A program made the position numbers and the translations under genes. The notes beneath the pieces were generated by a model that worked only from the letters and a program-made list of their open reading frames with translations, was not told where the DNA came from and searched no databases. A stretch of DNA of 64,000 nt from positions 1 to 64,000 of the forward strand of contig JAEUUX010000234.1 in NCBI GenBank assembly GCA_016787295.1, given 5' to 3'. Positions 35,900-42,997 of this stretch are shown piece by piece. This DNA is from Chitinophagales bacterium (GTDB taxonomy: Bacteria > Bacteroidota > Bacteroidia > Chitinophagales > UBA2359). How positions within the stretch are numbered: the first letter of the stretch is position 1; every line of letters starts with the position of its first letter.

Positions 35900-36574
35900 A
35901 TGAAAAATAGTTTAATCGTAGAAAGTAAGAATGATAAATTTTTCGTTCAGGCTGTTATCAAACATTTGGAAATTACCAATACAGAATATGTCAATATTTG
36001 TGATGAAAATTATGAACTTTTGAACGGTTTGAGTCATGACCGTCTTGTTACTGTCTTGGATACTATTAAAAACAAAGCAAAAAAAGAAAATATAGAGCGC
36101 ATAGGTATCATTATAGACCAAGACAAAGCAGATAACAATAGAATCGATTTTGTGAATAATGCTATCAAAGAAGTTTTTGGTGTTCCACAACTTTTTACGA
36201 AAACTGGAGAATTCAAAACGGCACCTATCGATTCGCGCCAAACAATAGATATCGCAACTTATTTTACCAACGTAAATAATGAGGGCGAGTTAGAGACGCT
36301 ATTGAAACAAATTAAAAAAGGAGATTCTGTTTATGCAGATAAATTAGCATGTTGGCAAGATTGTTTGCGAATGGAAAGGAAAGAATTGAAAAAGAAAGAT
36401 TTTGATAAATTGTGGGTGCAATTGTATATTAGATATGACCAATGCAGTAAAAAGGAGCAAAAACAAGCAGATGGAAAATGCAATTTTGAAACGTCTCTAC
36501 TACAAAAAGACATTTGGGATTTTGAACACGAATGTTTGTCTAATTTGAAAAACTTTCTATGTTTATTCAAGTAA
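35900..36574 (+). CDS. TOPRIM-like protein (DUF3226/DUF4435-type) coupled to the ATPase
   Basis: A 224-aa protein starting MKNSLIVESKNDKFFVQAVI. Conserved TOPRIM acidic residues are Glu8 in LIVESKNDKFF and Asp73/Asp75 in GIIIDQDKADNNR, so metal-dependent nuclease or nucleotidyl chemistry is possible. The C-terminal half is Lys-rich and helical. It starts one base after the ATPase stop (TAA T ATG), implying translational coupling and a stoichiometric complex. 16 of 60 bases in 36061-36120 are G or C, far below the flanking genes. Family naming is by motif; whether it is DUF3226 or DUF4435 proper is uncertain. Confidence 0.8.
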   Translation: MKNSLIVESKNDKFFVQAVIKHLEITNTEYVNICDENYELLNGLSHDRLVTVLDTIKNKAKKENIERIGIIIDQDKADNNRIDFVNNAIKEVFGVPQLFTKTGEFKTAPIDSRQTIDIATYFTNVNNEGELETLLKQIKKGDSVYADKLACWQDCLRMERKELKKKDFDKLWVQLYIRYDQCSKKEQKQADGKCNFETSLLQKDIWDFEHECLSNLKNFLCLFK

Positions 36575-36635
36575 TTAGCAAAATTTATTGAAATATTGGT
36601 ATAACATTATTCAAACATTCACCAAAAACTCTCCT

Positions 36636-36670
36636 TTTGCCGCCGCCAAAGCCAAATTGTTGAGTAATTT
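36636..36670 (+). repeat. 35-bp direct repeat, right copy
   Basis: Identical to 34521-34555. It is followed by GTAGA, so if read in the host frame it also ends in a stop (TTG TAG). A CTCTCC at 36629-36634 resembles CTCTCC at 34506-34511 just before the left copy, but with 8 fewer bases between it and the repeat. Beyond that the flanks are unrelated. It has no gene of its own. Confidence 0.95.
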
Positions 36671-36758
36671 GTAGAACAATAGCGTAACTTTTTGGTAGAT
36701 TTTGCGTCTAAATAATAGCAACAAAAAACTTTTTTATTACAAAATAAATTAATACAAT

Positions 36759-37022
36759 ATGAATACCATCGTGCGTTATATCACATTAGTAGTTATTGGT
36801 GCCTTATTGGGTACTATCGGTGCATTATTGCTGGCACCAAGTAGCGGACGCAAAACCCGCAAAAAACTTCGCAACCAAGCCAAACGTTGGCAATTGGAAT
36901 TTGAAGCACAAACAGAAAAAGGCTTCGACCGTGTTAACAATTGGAAACAAAGCGTGGAAGACATGGCAGAAGATGCTGCTAAAAACATGAATGGACATCG
37001 CACCAGCGAATTGTATAACTAA
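36759..37022 (+). CDS. YtxH-domain small membrane protein
   Basis: An 87-aa protein with one N-terminal helix (YITLVVIGALLGTIGALLLAP) followed by the basic YtxH signature SSGRKTRKKLRNQAKR and an amphipathic tail. YtxH proteins are envelope-stress-related and often precede small membrane and coiled-coil proteins, as here. The gene is followed by a strong hairpin (37039-37083). Confidence 0.85.
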   Translation: MNTIVRYITLVVIGALLGTIGALLLAPSSGRKTRKKLRNQAKRWQLEFEAQTEKGFDRVNNWKQSVEDMAEDAAKNMNGHRTSELYN

Positions 37023-37038
37023 TTCATATTCATCTCAT

Positions 37039-37083
37039 TTTATCCGTTGTTGACCTTGTTACTGTGGTCAGCAACGGATAAAA
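37039..37083 (+). terminator. Terminator-like hairpin after the YtxH gene
   Basis: TATCCGTTGTTGACC (37041-37055) pairs with GGTCAGCAACGGATA (37066-37080), one G-U pair, 10-nt loop. It is followed by AAAGTGTTTTT. It may cut back, not end, read-through into the next genes. Confidence 0.65.
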
Positions 37084-37169
37084 GTGTTTTTATACAAACA
37101 ACAACAATTTGCTATATACTGCTTTAATAAAACATATTTTTTATTCTATTAAAATCATCTCTTTGTTGC

Positions 37170-37538
37170 GTGGCAAACCAAGACGTTTCTATCTACGAAA
37201 AATTGCTCACCGATGTGAAAATATACATTGAGCTACAATTGGATTATATGAAGCTCACCACTGCCGATAAAGCTTCGAGCGCAGTGGCTAATTTAATACT
37301 AGCCATTATGCTGGTCATATTGCTCATATTTTTATTTTTGTATGGCAATATTTTTTGGGCTATTGCACTCGGTTGGTATTTTGAGTCCTACCTCATCGGC
37401 TTTGCAGCTTTTACTGGAGGGTATTTTTTGCTAATAATATTTCTTCTATTATTATGGTCTCCCCTTCGGAGGGCTATCCGCAACCGATTCGTCGATGCTT
37501 TGGTAGATAACGATTTTTCATCACCCAAAAAATCTTAA
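37170..37538 (+). CDS. Holin-X/DUF1469-like two-helix membrane protein
   Basis: A 122-aa protein starting at GTG (no ATG near). Two long hydrophobic helices (LILAIMLVILLIFLFLYGN and GFAAFTGGYFLLIIFLLLLW) sit between short basic ends, with KLLTDVKIYIELQLDYMKL before them. This pattern is what I know from phage-holin-superfamily III/actinobacterial holin-X proteins, which in this phylum are chromosomal and travel with YtxH proteins. It is not evidence of a prophage. It is 3 bp from the next gene, so the two are coupled. Confidence 0.75.
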   Translation: MANQDVSIYEKLLTDVKIYIELQLDYMKLTTADKASSAVANLILAIMLVILLIFLFLYGNIFWAIALGWYFESYLIGFAAFTGGYFLLIIFLLLLWSPLRRAIRNRFVDALVDNDFSSPKKS

Positions 37539-37541
37539 GCC

Positions 37542-37988
37542 ATGACCAGAAAAATACAATTAGAAAAAGAGCGTATTCGTCTTAAAATAAAGCAACAAGA
37601 GTACGAAATCAAAAAAAGTTTTTTGGACGTACAACGCCGTTTCGATCCTTTGCAATTAGGTCTCAATTTTGTTAGCGATTGGCTATCGGGTGACGATGAG
37701 TTGGATAAAATTGCCGATGCAATGACCGCTACCGATGACCCAAATTTGCAAAAAGCTATTGCAGAAGCCGGTTTACAACGCCAACAACGCCAACAACAAG
37801 TCCGCCGCGCCGCCGACCTTTTGACCAATATCTATTTGGCACTACGCAATTTTATTCAAATGACTTTTGGTGGAGATGATATTGGAGCTGGTTTGGAGAA
37901 AAAAAAACCAAAAAAGAAAAGAAAACCAACAACGCCCAAAGAATATGATGAAGAAGATATTTATATGATTGGGCGTGATGATATATAA
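37542..37988 (+). CDS. Unrecognised charged 148-aa protein with coiled coil
   Basis: Begins MTRKIQLEKERIRLKIKQ, a basic helix, then Gln/Arg-rich AGLQRQQRQQQVRRAAD and a Lys-rich segment KKKPKKKRKPTT before an acidic end. No membrane segment. It overlaps functionally with the preceding holin-X-like gene (3-bp gap) and probably is its soluble partner. No family recognised. Confidence 0.6.
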   Translation: MTRKIQLEKERIRLKIKQQEYEIKKSFLDVQRRFDPLQLGLNFVSDWLSGDDELDKIADAMTATDDPNLQKAIAEAGLQRQQRQQQVRRAADLLTNIYLALRNFIQMTFGGDDIGAGLEKKKPKKKRKPTTPKEYDEEDIYMIGRDDI

Positions 37989-38003
37989 CCCAAATAGTCT
38001 AAC

Positions 38004-38045
38004 AAAAATCCGAGTATGTTTTTTCGAACATACTCGGATTTTTTG
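38004..38045. terminator. Bidirectional terminator
   Basis: AAAATCCGAGTATGTT and AACATACTCGGATTTT form a 16-bp stem with a short loop. It lies between convergent genes, with A/T runs at both ends suitable for either strand. Confidence 0.9.
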
Positions 38046-38069
38046 CAAAAGGTTACTTGATTTGCACGT

Positions 38070-39041
38070 TTATTCATCATCGTCGTCGTCATCATCATCT
38101 TCGTTGTCAAGACTATTGCCACTGATTAGACGCATAATAATTTCGAATAATTGAGGTGGGGGAGCAATAAAATGTTCGTTTTGGGCAGTCACACCTGTTA
38201 CAAAACGTTGATATTTACCTTCATAAAACCAATAAAATTCATCAGTGATAGGATATTCGTCTTTTTGGTAAAAATCTTGAATCAACTGTATGATAAAAGC
38301 AACATAGTTCATTACACTTGCATCATTGACAGGATAAATAAAACAAGCACTTTTGCTCGGAATAGCCACTACTGCTCCGTATTGCCCAATGGTATAATAG
38401 AAATTTTGATTTAAATGAACTGCCAAACTTGCTGCATAATTGCCACTAAAGACTCCAAACATTTTAATGTCTTCTGTCAATTCCACTTCTTTGACAGTAG
38501 CTTCCTCTTGCAAAAGGTTTTGAAAGGCATCTTCGAACAATTGTTCTTCGGGTTGTTCCCACTCCGTAACATGTTGACGGTTCACAAAATGAAATTTATC
38601 CTCAAAATCGATGACCACAAAACTGTAGGTGTTGGGAAAGTCTTCGCGATGCACTAATTGGTCGATGGTATCAGGAAAACAGTCGGAAGGTTTTACTAAT
38701 ACTTTTAACAAAGTGCGCGCAAATTCGTAGTCTTTGAAAATATAGTTTAAGGCGGCTTCGTTCATAGATAAATGGCTAAAATGCTCCTCAATGATTTCTT
38801 GCCACTCGTCGCGCTCACATCGCGCACATTTGCGCACCAAACTATCTAAACTGACCTGCATTTGTGTAGAATTATTGGGGTGTGGAACCGTAAAACGAAT
38901 ACAACCCTCTTTGACCGATTCCAATTGTCCATGCCTACTTAATAGTTTGAGGCATATATCAAGGATATGATGATAATCTGTTTCAGAAATCAGGTGTCCA
39001 TAACTTGAAGGCATTTGGCGGTCTATGGTGGAATTTATCAT
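38070..39041 (-). CDS. Unrecognised 323-aa protein with acidic tail
   Basis: A soluble protein with no signal. The mid part (LVKPSDCFPDTIDQLVHRED, then YSFVVIDFEDKFHFV) and DEFYWFYEGKYQRFV look like an alpha/beta domain of unknown family. The C-terminus is a run of Asp/Glu after SGNSLDNE. I start at MINSTIDRQMPSS (39041). The open frame to 39074 crosses the -7 promoter box at 39072, so the shorter start is better. Function unknown. Confidence 0.65.
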   Translation of the reverse strand: MINSTIDRQMPSSYGHLISETDYHHILDICLKLLSRHGQLESVKEGCIRFTVPHPNNSTQMQVSLDSLVRKCARCERDEWQEIIEEHFSHLSMNEAALNYIFKDYEFARTLLKVLVKPSDCFPDTIDQLVHREDFPNTYSFVVIDFEDKFHFVNRQHVTEWEQPEEQLFEDAFQNLLQEEATVKEVELTEDIKMFGVFSGNYAASLAVHLNQNFYYTIGQYGAVVAIPSKSACFIYPVNDASVMNYVAFIIQLIQDFYQKDEYPITDEFYWFYEGKYQRFVTGVTAQNEHFIAPPPQLFEIIMRLISGNSLDNEDDDDDDDDE

Positions 39042-39071
39042 GCTAAAAAAATTAAATGCCGTAAAACGTGC

Positions 39072-39079
39072 CAAAGGTA
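39072..39079 (-). promoter_or_regulatory. -7 box of the acidic-tail gene
   Basis: Minus-strand TACCTTTG (39079-39072), an exact TAnnTTTG match, about 30 bp before the chosen start. Confidence 0.6.
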
Positions 39080-39125
39080 AGGAAAAAATCTCATTTTATG
39101 GTTAAAATTTTACAAGAGTGGACAA

Positions 39126-39311
39126 AAAATCAGAGGGTACCTTTTTACGGGTACCCTCCTTCAAAACAACACTACTTCAAACACTACACTCTTTTGGGGG
39201 GCATTGCACCTACTATGCCTTGCTAAAATTATATAGAGGCTATTAGAAGCCTAAAAAGGAGGAAAATTTAATCCTCAAATTAGCAAAGGCAAAATAACTT
39301 AAATATACAAT
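39126..39311 (-). ncRNA. Candidate small RNA between promoter and terminator
   Basis: On the minus strand a consensus -7 box TAACTTTG lies at 39325-39318, and a strong terminator (stem GAGGGTACC/GGTACCCTC, 39158-39133, followed by TGATTTTTT) ends about 190 nt later. Between them are hairpins (GGCTTC-TAATA-type AGCC and GGCATAGTAGG...ATGCC) and no ORF longer than a few codons. The arrangement suggests a stand-alone structured RNA. A 6S-like role is conceivable but unproven. Confidence 0.4.
39133..39158 (-). terminator. Terminator of the candidate sRNA
   Basis: GAGGGTACC (39133-39141) pairs with GGTACCCTC (39150-39158). Read on the minus strand it is followed by CTGATTTTTT, a good U-run. Confidence 0.75.
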
Positions 39312-39317
39312 GCGTGG

Positions 39318-39325
39318 CAAAGTTA
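39318..39325 (-). promoter_or_regulatory. -7 box ahead of the candidate sRNA
   Basis: Minus-strand TAACTTTG, exact TAnnTTTG. A CTTGG about 20 bp upstream could be a weak -33. Confidence 0.5.
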
Positions 39326-39361
39326 CAATTTTTATTCAACTACGCCAAGTTTTTGGGACAA

Positions 39362-39415
39362 AAAAAACTTTTTTAATAAAATTTTGCAACAAATAGCAAA
39401 ATTTTATTAAAAAAT
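39362..39415 (-). terminator. Terminator hairpin of the glycosidase gene (distal)
   Basis: TTTTTTAATAAAATTTTGC pairs with GCAAAATTTTATTAAAAAA around an 8-nt loop. On the minus strand it is followed by a long U-run. Confidence 0.75.
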
Positions 39416-39427
39416 TCAAGATTTAAC

Positions 39428-39481
39428 AACAATATAGTGGCTTGTAAAAATGCACATATTTTTACAAGTCACTATATTGTT
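39428..39481 (-). terminator. Long hairpin of the glycosidase gene (proximal)
   Basis: Two 24-nt arms, nearly perfect, flank the loop GCACAT. The sequence AACAATATAGTG appears at one end and its complement at the other. It is directly downstream of the glycosidase stop, in tandem with the hairpin at 39362-39415. It has no strict U-run itself. Confidence 0.65.
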
Positions 39482-39516
39482 ATACATAAAGATGTTTTAC
39501 AATAACTTATTTTGGT

Positions 39517-42087
39517 TTATTGAACAATTATTTTGCGTGTAACAGATAGCATTTGTACATTATCTTTACTTGAATTAATAACAGTTCGTATAAAATACAT
39601 ACCTGCTGGAATATCTGTTAAAACAAAATCTACATCAAAATTACCTATTTCATAATTGCCTGATAATAGATTTCTTACTACCTGTCCTTGCAAATTCACC
39701 AACTCGGTATTGATAGTTGCATTAATGGGCAATTCGTAGCGCAACAAGACTTGACGGCTATTGTTGTTCAATACTTCAAATTTGCTTTCGACTTGTTCTG
39801 TGGTGCTAATAGGTGCGGCATATTTTCCGTTGGCAGGCTGCACTGCAATGACTGTGGGAGCAGTAGAAAGGTTTAATATGATTTTACCATTGCTATAGTT
39901 TGGCGTACTAACCAAGGCTGGACTACCATTTGCCGAATTACCATTTATACGCCATGCAGCAGTGGGCAAATAAGCATAATTTTGTTGCAAAATAGCTGTT
40001 CCTGTTATTTCGGCAGCAATTGGTCGCCATGCAATTAGGTGTGTCACGGTTCCATCTGCCTCGCCAAAGGCATAGATATAAGCAAAATAATCTTCTCTAA
40101 CCACGCCCAAAAAATGTTTATCTCCTACCAAAGACAATAATTCTTGCACTGCGTAGTAGCTTTTCTTTTTCTGAAAATTATTTGCGCAAGACCCTGTCAT
40201 ACCAGAACGGCTATATAATGAAGAAGGAGCATTCAAATTGGCATAAAAAAACCAATTGAGGTTATCCACACCCAAACGCATGAACCACAAAGCCCCACGA
40301 ATGGCATAATAGGCTTGTGCTTGCTCTGATACACATTCGCTATGAACACAATCATCACCACCACCACTACTATCCCAACCCCATTCGGTAACAAACAATT
40401 TTTTGCCCGGCATATTGGTATTGCGAAAGCGAATGTCATTCAATATGGCTCGCATCGAGGAAATTGGATTTTCGGGATATGTGCTTATACGTGCGCCAGT
40501 AGCATTATACATATAGCTATAATGATGAACGTTAATGCCATCTAAATAGGTAGCTTCGTTTGGTGTTATTCGTGCGCCCATATAGTTTTTCATATAAGTT
40601 TGCTCGGCACGTGGAAAAGCAGATTGTAAGGCACAGGGCATTACTATCATGGCAGGGTCTCCCGCTTTGGCACCTGCTGCCATACCTCGCAAAACGGTGC
40701 TGTAGAACTCGGCGGGATAGTCCCATGGTTCGTTACCTACTTCCATACAACTAACCAACCCATTGCCCGAAGTGGGACCAAAGTGTTGAGCAAAGGCATA
40801 ACCATAGTTATAAGCGGCTTGGTAGGGATTGTCCCAAACATTCATAGGGTGACTCAGATTGGAAAATTGAATCGTTGCAATAACGTCCATGTTGTTTGTT
40901 TTCCATTGGTTGTATTCCGTATCCCAATTCAACCACCACAAAGCCTGTGTACCATTACCGTTTGCCATATTGGTGTAATTAGGTGTGATGTCGGGGTCGG
41001 TAACGTCCCAAGATAGTTCGTGATAATTTCTTGCCGAACTCGCCACAGCCCCATACAATAAACTACCATTGTTGCTTGCCATTGGTACGCATTCGCTATT
41101 GCCCCATTGCCAAATACCATTGATTCCCATCGTTCCGCGCACTGTTTTAGCAGATGTTTGAGCAGCAGGTGTGGCACCATATGGTCCCAATTGGTCATAA
41201 ATGCGAAAGTCAAACAAACTACCTTTCTGCCAATCTTGTTCTGTCAGAAGAAATTCCAATTTCACATAACGAGCCAAACGCGACGGATTGACGTATGTGG
41301 TAATCGTGGGTATAGCTGTTGGGTTGAGAGTAGCTATGGGAGTAAGTGAGTTTGGGCTGTTGCCCGCCAAAATTTTTACACTTGTTGCCCCCAATGGTGT
41401 AAATTGTTTGCTGTCTATCCAACCGATTCTTTGGGCAACTCCTAAATCGAACAAAACCCATTCTGAAGGTTGTCGCCAAAGCAAACCCACATCAAATATC
41501 ATCATATTAGATGTCGAAAAAAAACGGAAAGAACGAAAACTCATATTGGTCGTTGTTGCCGTAAAACGACGCACTTGGTAAGCATCAGTAGGACTATATA
41601 CGCCCAAACTGACCGAGTCGCCTGTGCTACTATAACCATAAATCATAATAGGACTTGCCGATTGTGCTTTCATAGATATTGAACGAAAATTCAAATTAGA
41701 CACAAACGCAAAACGCACACTTGCCTGATTGCCTTGTTTGGGAATAGTGACCGCATTGCCCAAATTGCCATCGGTCATAGCACTAAGATTAGTTCCAGCA
41801 GGGGCAGTCGTCTGACAAATAGTGCTGCTGGTTCCCAAAGCATAAAAAGCATTTAAGTCGGTACGAGAGAAAAAACCAGTGGGTAAAGGAGCTTCTGACT
41901 GCCAAGAGGTGTTGTCGTCGTCGTCCATAATGGCATTAATGCTGCCCGACGATACAGAAGAAGTAGTAATTACAGCAGGATACGGAGCAATAACCCCTGC
42001 ACGTGGATTCCATTGTTCCTGAGCCATAGTAGAAAAACAGCCTGCGAATAACAAGAAGAATAAGCTAATTTGATTGAAGCATTTCAT
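39517..42087 (-). CDS. Secreted clan GH-A-like glycosidase with discoidin-like domains and T9SS sorting domain
   Basis: An 856-aa exported protein. Signal peptide ends at SAMTMAQ-like FSTMAQ (about 23). Two discoidin/F5-8C-like beta domains (about 45-205 and 208-300) precede a catalytic domain. It has the (beta/alpha)8 clan GH-A pattern: acid/base Glu453 in VGNEPWDY and nucleophile Glu568 in FVTEWGWDS, with IHHYSY-like INVHHYSY between. The C-terminal 85 residues have the T9SS pattern ELVNLQGQVVRNL and IPAGMYFIRT, ending KIIVQ. Exact GH family is unclear (GH39/GH5-like). Start at MKCFNQISLF (42087), with an upstream -7 box at 42186. Confidence 0.8.
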   Translation of the reverse strand: MKCFNQISLFFLLFAGCFSTMAQEQWNPRAGVIAPYPAVITTSSVSSGSINAIMDDDDNTSWQSEAPLPTGFFSRTDLNAFYALGTSSTICQTTAPAGTNLSAMTDGNLGNAVTIPKQGNQASVRFAFVSNLNFRSISMKAQSASPIMIYGYSSTGDSVSLGVYSPTDAYQVRRFTATTTNMSFRSFRFFSTSNMMIFDVGLLWRQPSEWVLFDLGVAQRIGWIDSKQFTPLGATSVKILAGNSPNSLTPIATLNPTAIPTITTYVNPSRLARYVKLEFLLTEQDWQKGSLFDFRIYDQLGPYGATPAAQTSAKTVRGTMGINGIWQWGNSECVPMASNNGSLLYGAVASSARNYHELSWDVTDPDITPNYTNMANGNGTQALWWLNWDTEYNQWKTNNMDVIATIQFSNLSHPMNVWDNPYQAAYNYGYAFAQHFGPTSGNGLVSCMEVGNEPWDYPAEFYSTVLRGMAAGAKAGDPAMIVMPCALQSAFPRAEQTYMKNYMGARITPNEATYLDGINVHHYSYMYNATGARISTYPENPISSMRAILNDIRFRNTNMPGKKLFVTEWGWDSSGGGDDCVHSECVSEQAQAYYAIRGALWFMRLGVDNLNWFFYANLNAPSSLYSRSGMTGSCANNFQKKKSYYAVQELLSLVGDKHFLGVVREDYFAYIYAFGEADGTVTHLIAWRPIAAEITGTAILQQNYAYLPTAAWRINGNSANGSPALVSTPNYSNGKIILNLSTAPTVIAVQPANGKYAAPISTTEQVESKFEVLNNNSRQVLLRYELPINATINTELVNLQGQVVRNLLSGNYEIGNFDVDFVLTDIPAGMYFIRTVINSSKDNVQMLSVTRKIIVQ

Positions 42088-42185
42088 ACAATTACTTGTT
42101 TTGGTAAAAAGTGAGTTAGATATAATTTTAAAAAACATTGACTAAACCGAAAGTGTTGTATTTGCTTGTACGACAAACTTCCTTT

Positions 42186-42193
42186 CAAAGTTA
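42186..42193 (-). promoter_or_regulatory. -7 box of the glycosidase gene
   Basis: Minus-strand TAACTTTG (42193-42186), exact TAnnTTTG, about 100 bp before the start. Confidence 0.5.
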
Positions 42194-42889
42194 TCTAACT
42201 TGCCTATTGCTTGTGCTTGAATAGATACAAAACTTTTTATAGTCTGCAAAATAGGCATGTTCTTGTCAAACAAGCACACTGTATAGTTAATCAAACAAAC
42301 CGTATTCGTTCCTATACACTTCCTATTAGTGACAAATAAGCACAATTTTTTGTGCTAATTTTATTCTCTATCCAACAAAAATAATGCTCTTAGCAGGGTT
42401 AGTTTTTCTTGTATCATAAACTTTCCCATATATAGTTTGTTTGTTTATGGGCAAAAAAACAAACTTTTATTAGTGTTTTGCTTTTTAAAATTACATTTTT
42501 CGCAAAAAAAACACAAAATACTTTTATTTTTAACAAAAATTAAAATTCGCCAAACAATTCCAATGCTTCTATTATTGCCAATAACTGCCCTATTTATTTT
42601 TAAGTGCAGTTGTTAGTTTGTTCACAAAAACTTTGTTTTTTGTGCATACTTTTTATTTGTTTTATTAAGCAATTAGGCGTGTTTAGATACATGATAAAAA
42701 ATCAATACATGTATAATTGGCGTTCAATAGTTTAGTTTAAGACTTCTTTGTTTTTTTTTAGTAAAAAAAATATTTTGCTAATGAGGCTCATATCATGCTC
42801 TCCCAAACCGCCAAGCTTATCCTGTTTTGTTGTGCCATATAGTTGCCGTATAGCACATTTTTGCGACTCTATTGTTAATCAGAAAACGA
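42194..42889. other. Long AT-rich intergenic stretch
   Basis: About 700 bp with no supported gene. It is very AT-rich, with T-runs and no convincing ribosome site or ORF. An ORF of 67 codons (42142-42345, minus) has no family features and overlaps the promoter. Nothing else was seen. Confidence 0.5.
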
Positions 42890-42933
42890 CAAAAAAATAC
42901 CGCCCGCCAATGAAATGAATCATTGACAGACGG
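42890..42933 (-). terminator. Intrinsic terminator of the PKD-protein gene
   Basis: Read on the minus strand, CCGTCTGTCAATGA pairs (with some G-U) with the arm TCATTGGCGGGCGG, followed by a run of T. It is about 65 bp past the stop at 42998. Confidence 0.8.
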
Positions 42934-42997
42934 TAAAATTGTGTTTTTAATACCCAAACGACATTGTCATAAAGAGACAAAACCATCGTTTTTAGAC

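Noticed and set aside
37170-37538. Prophage indicated by a holin-like protein
   Set aside because: No other phage gene is present. The protein belongs with YtxH-type chromosomal neighbours.
42142-42345. 67-codon minus-strand frame in the long AT-rich gap
   Set aside because: Overlaps the glycosidase promoter box and has no recognisable domain.
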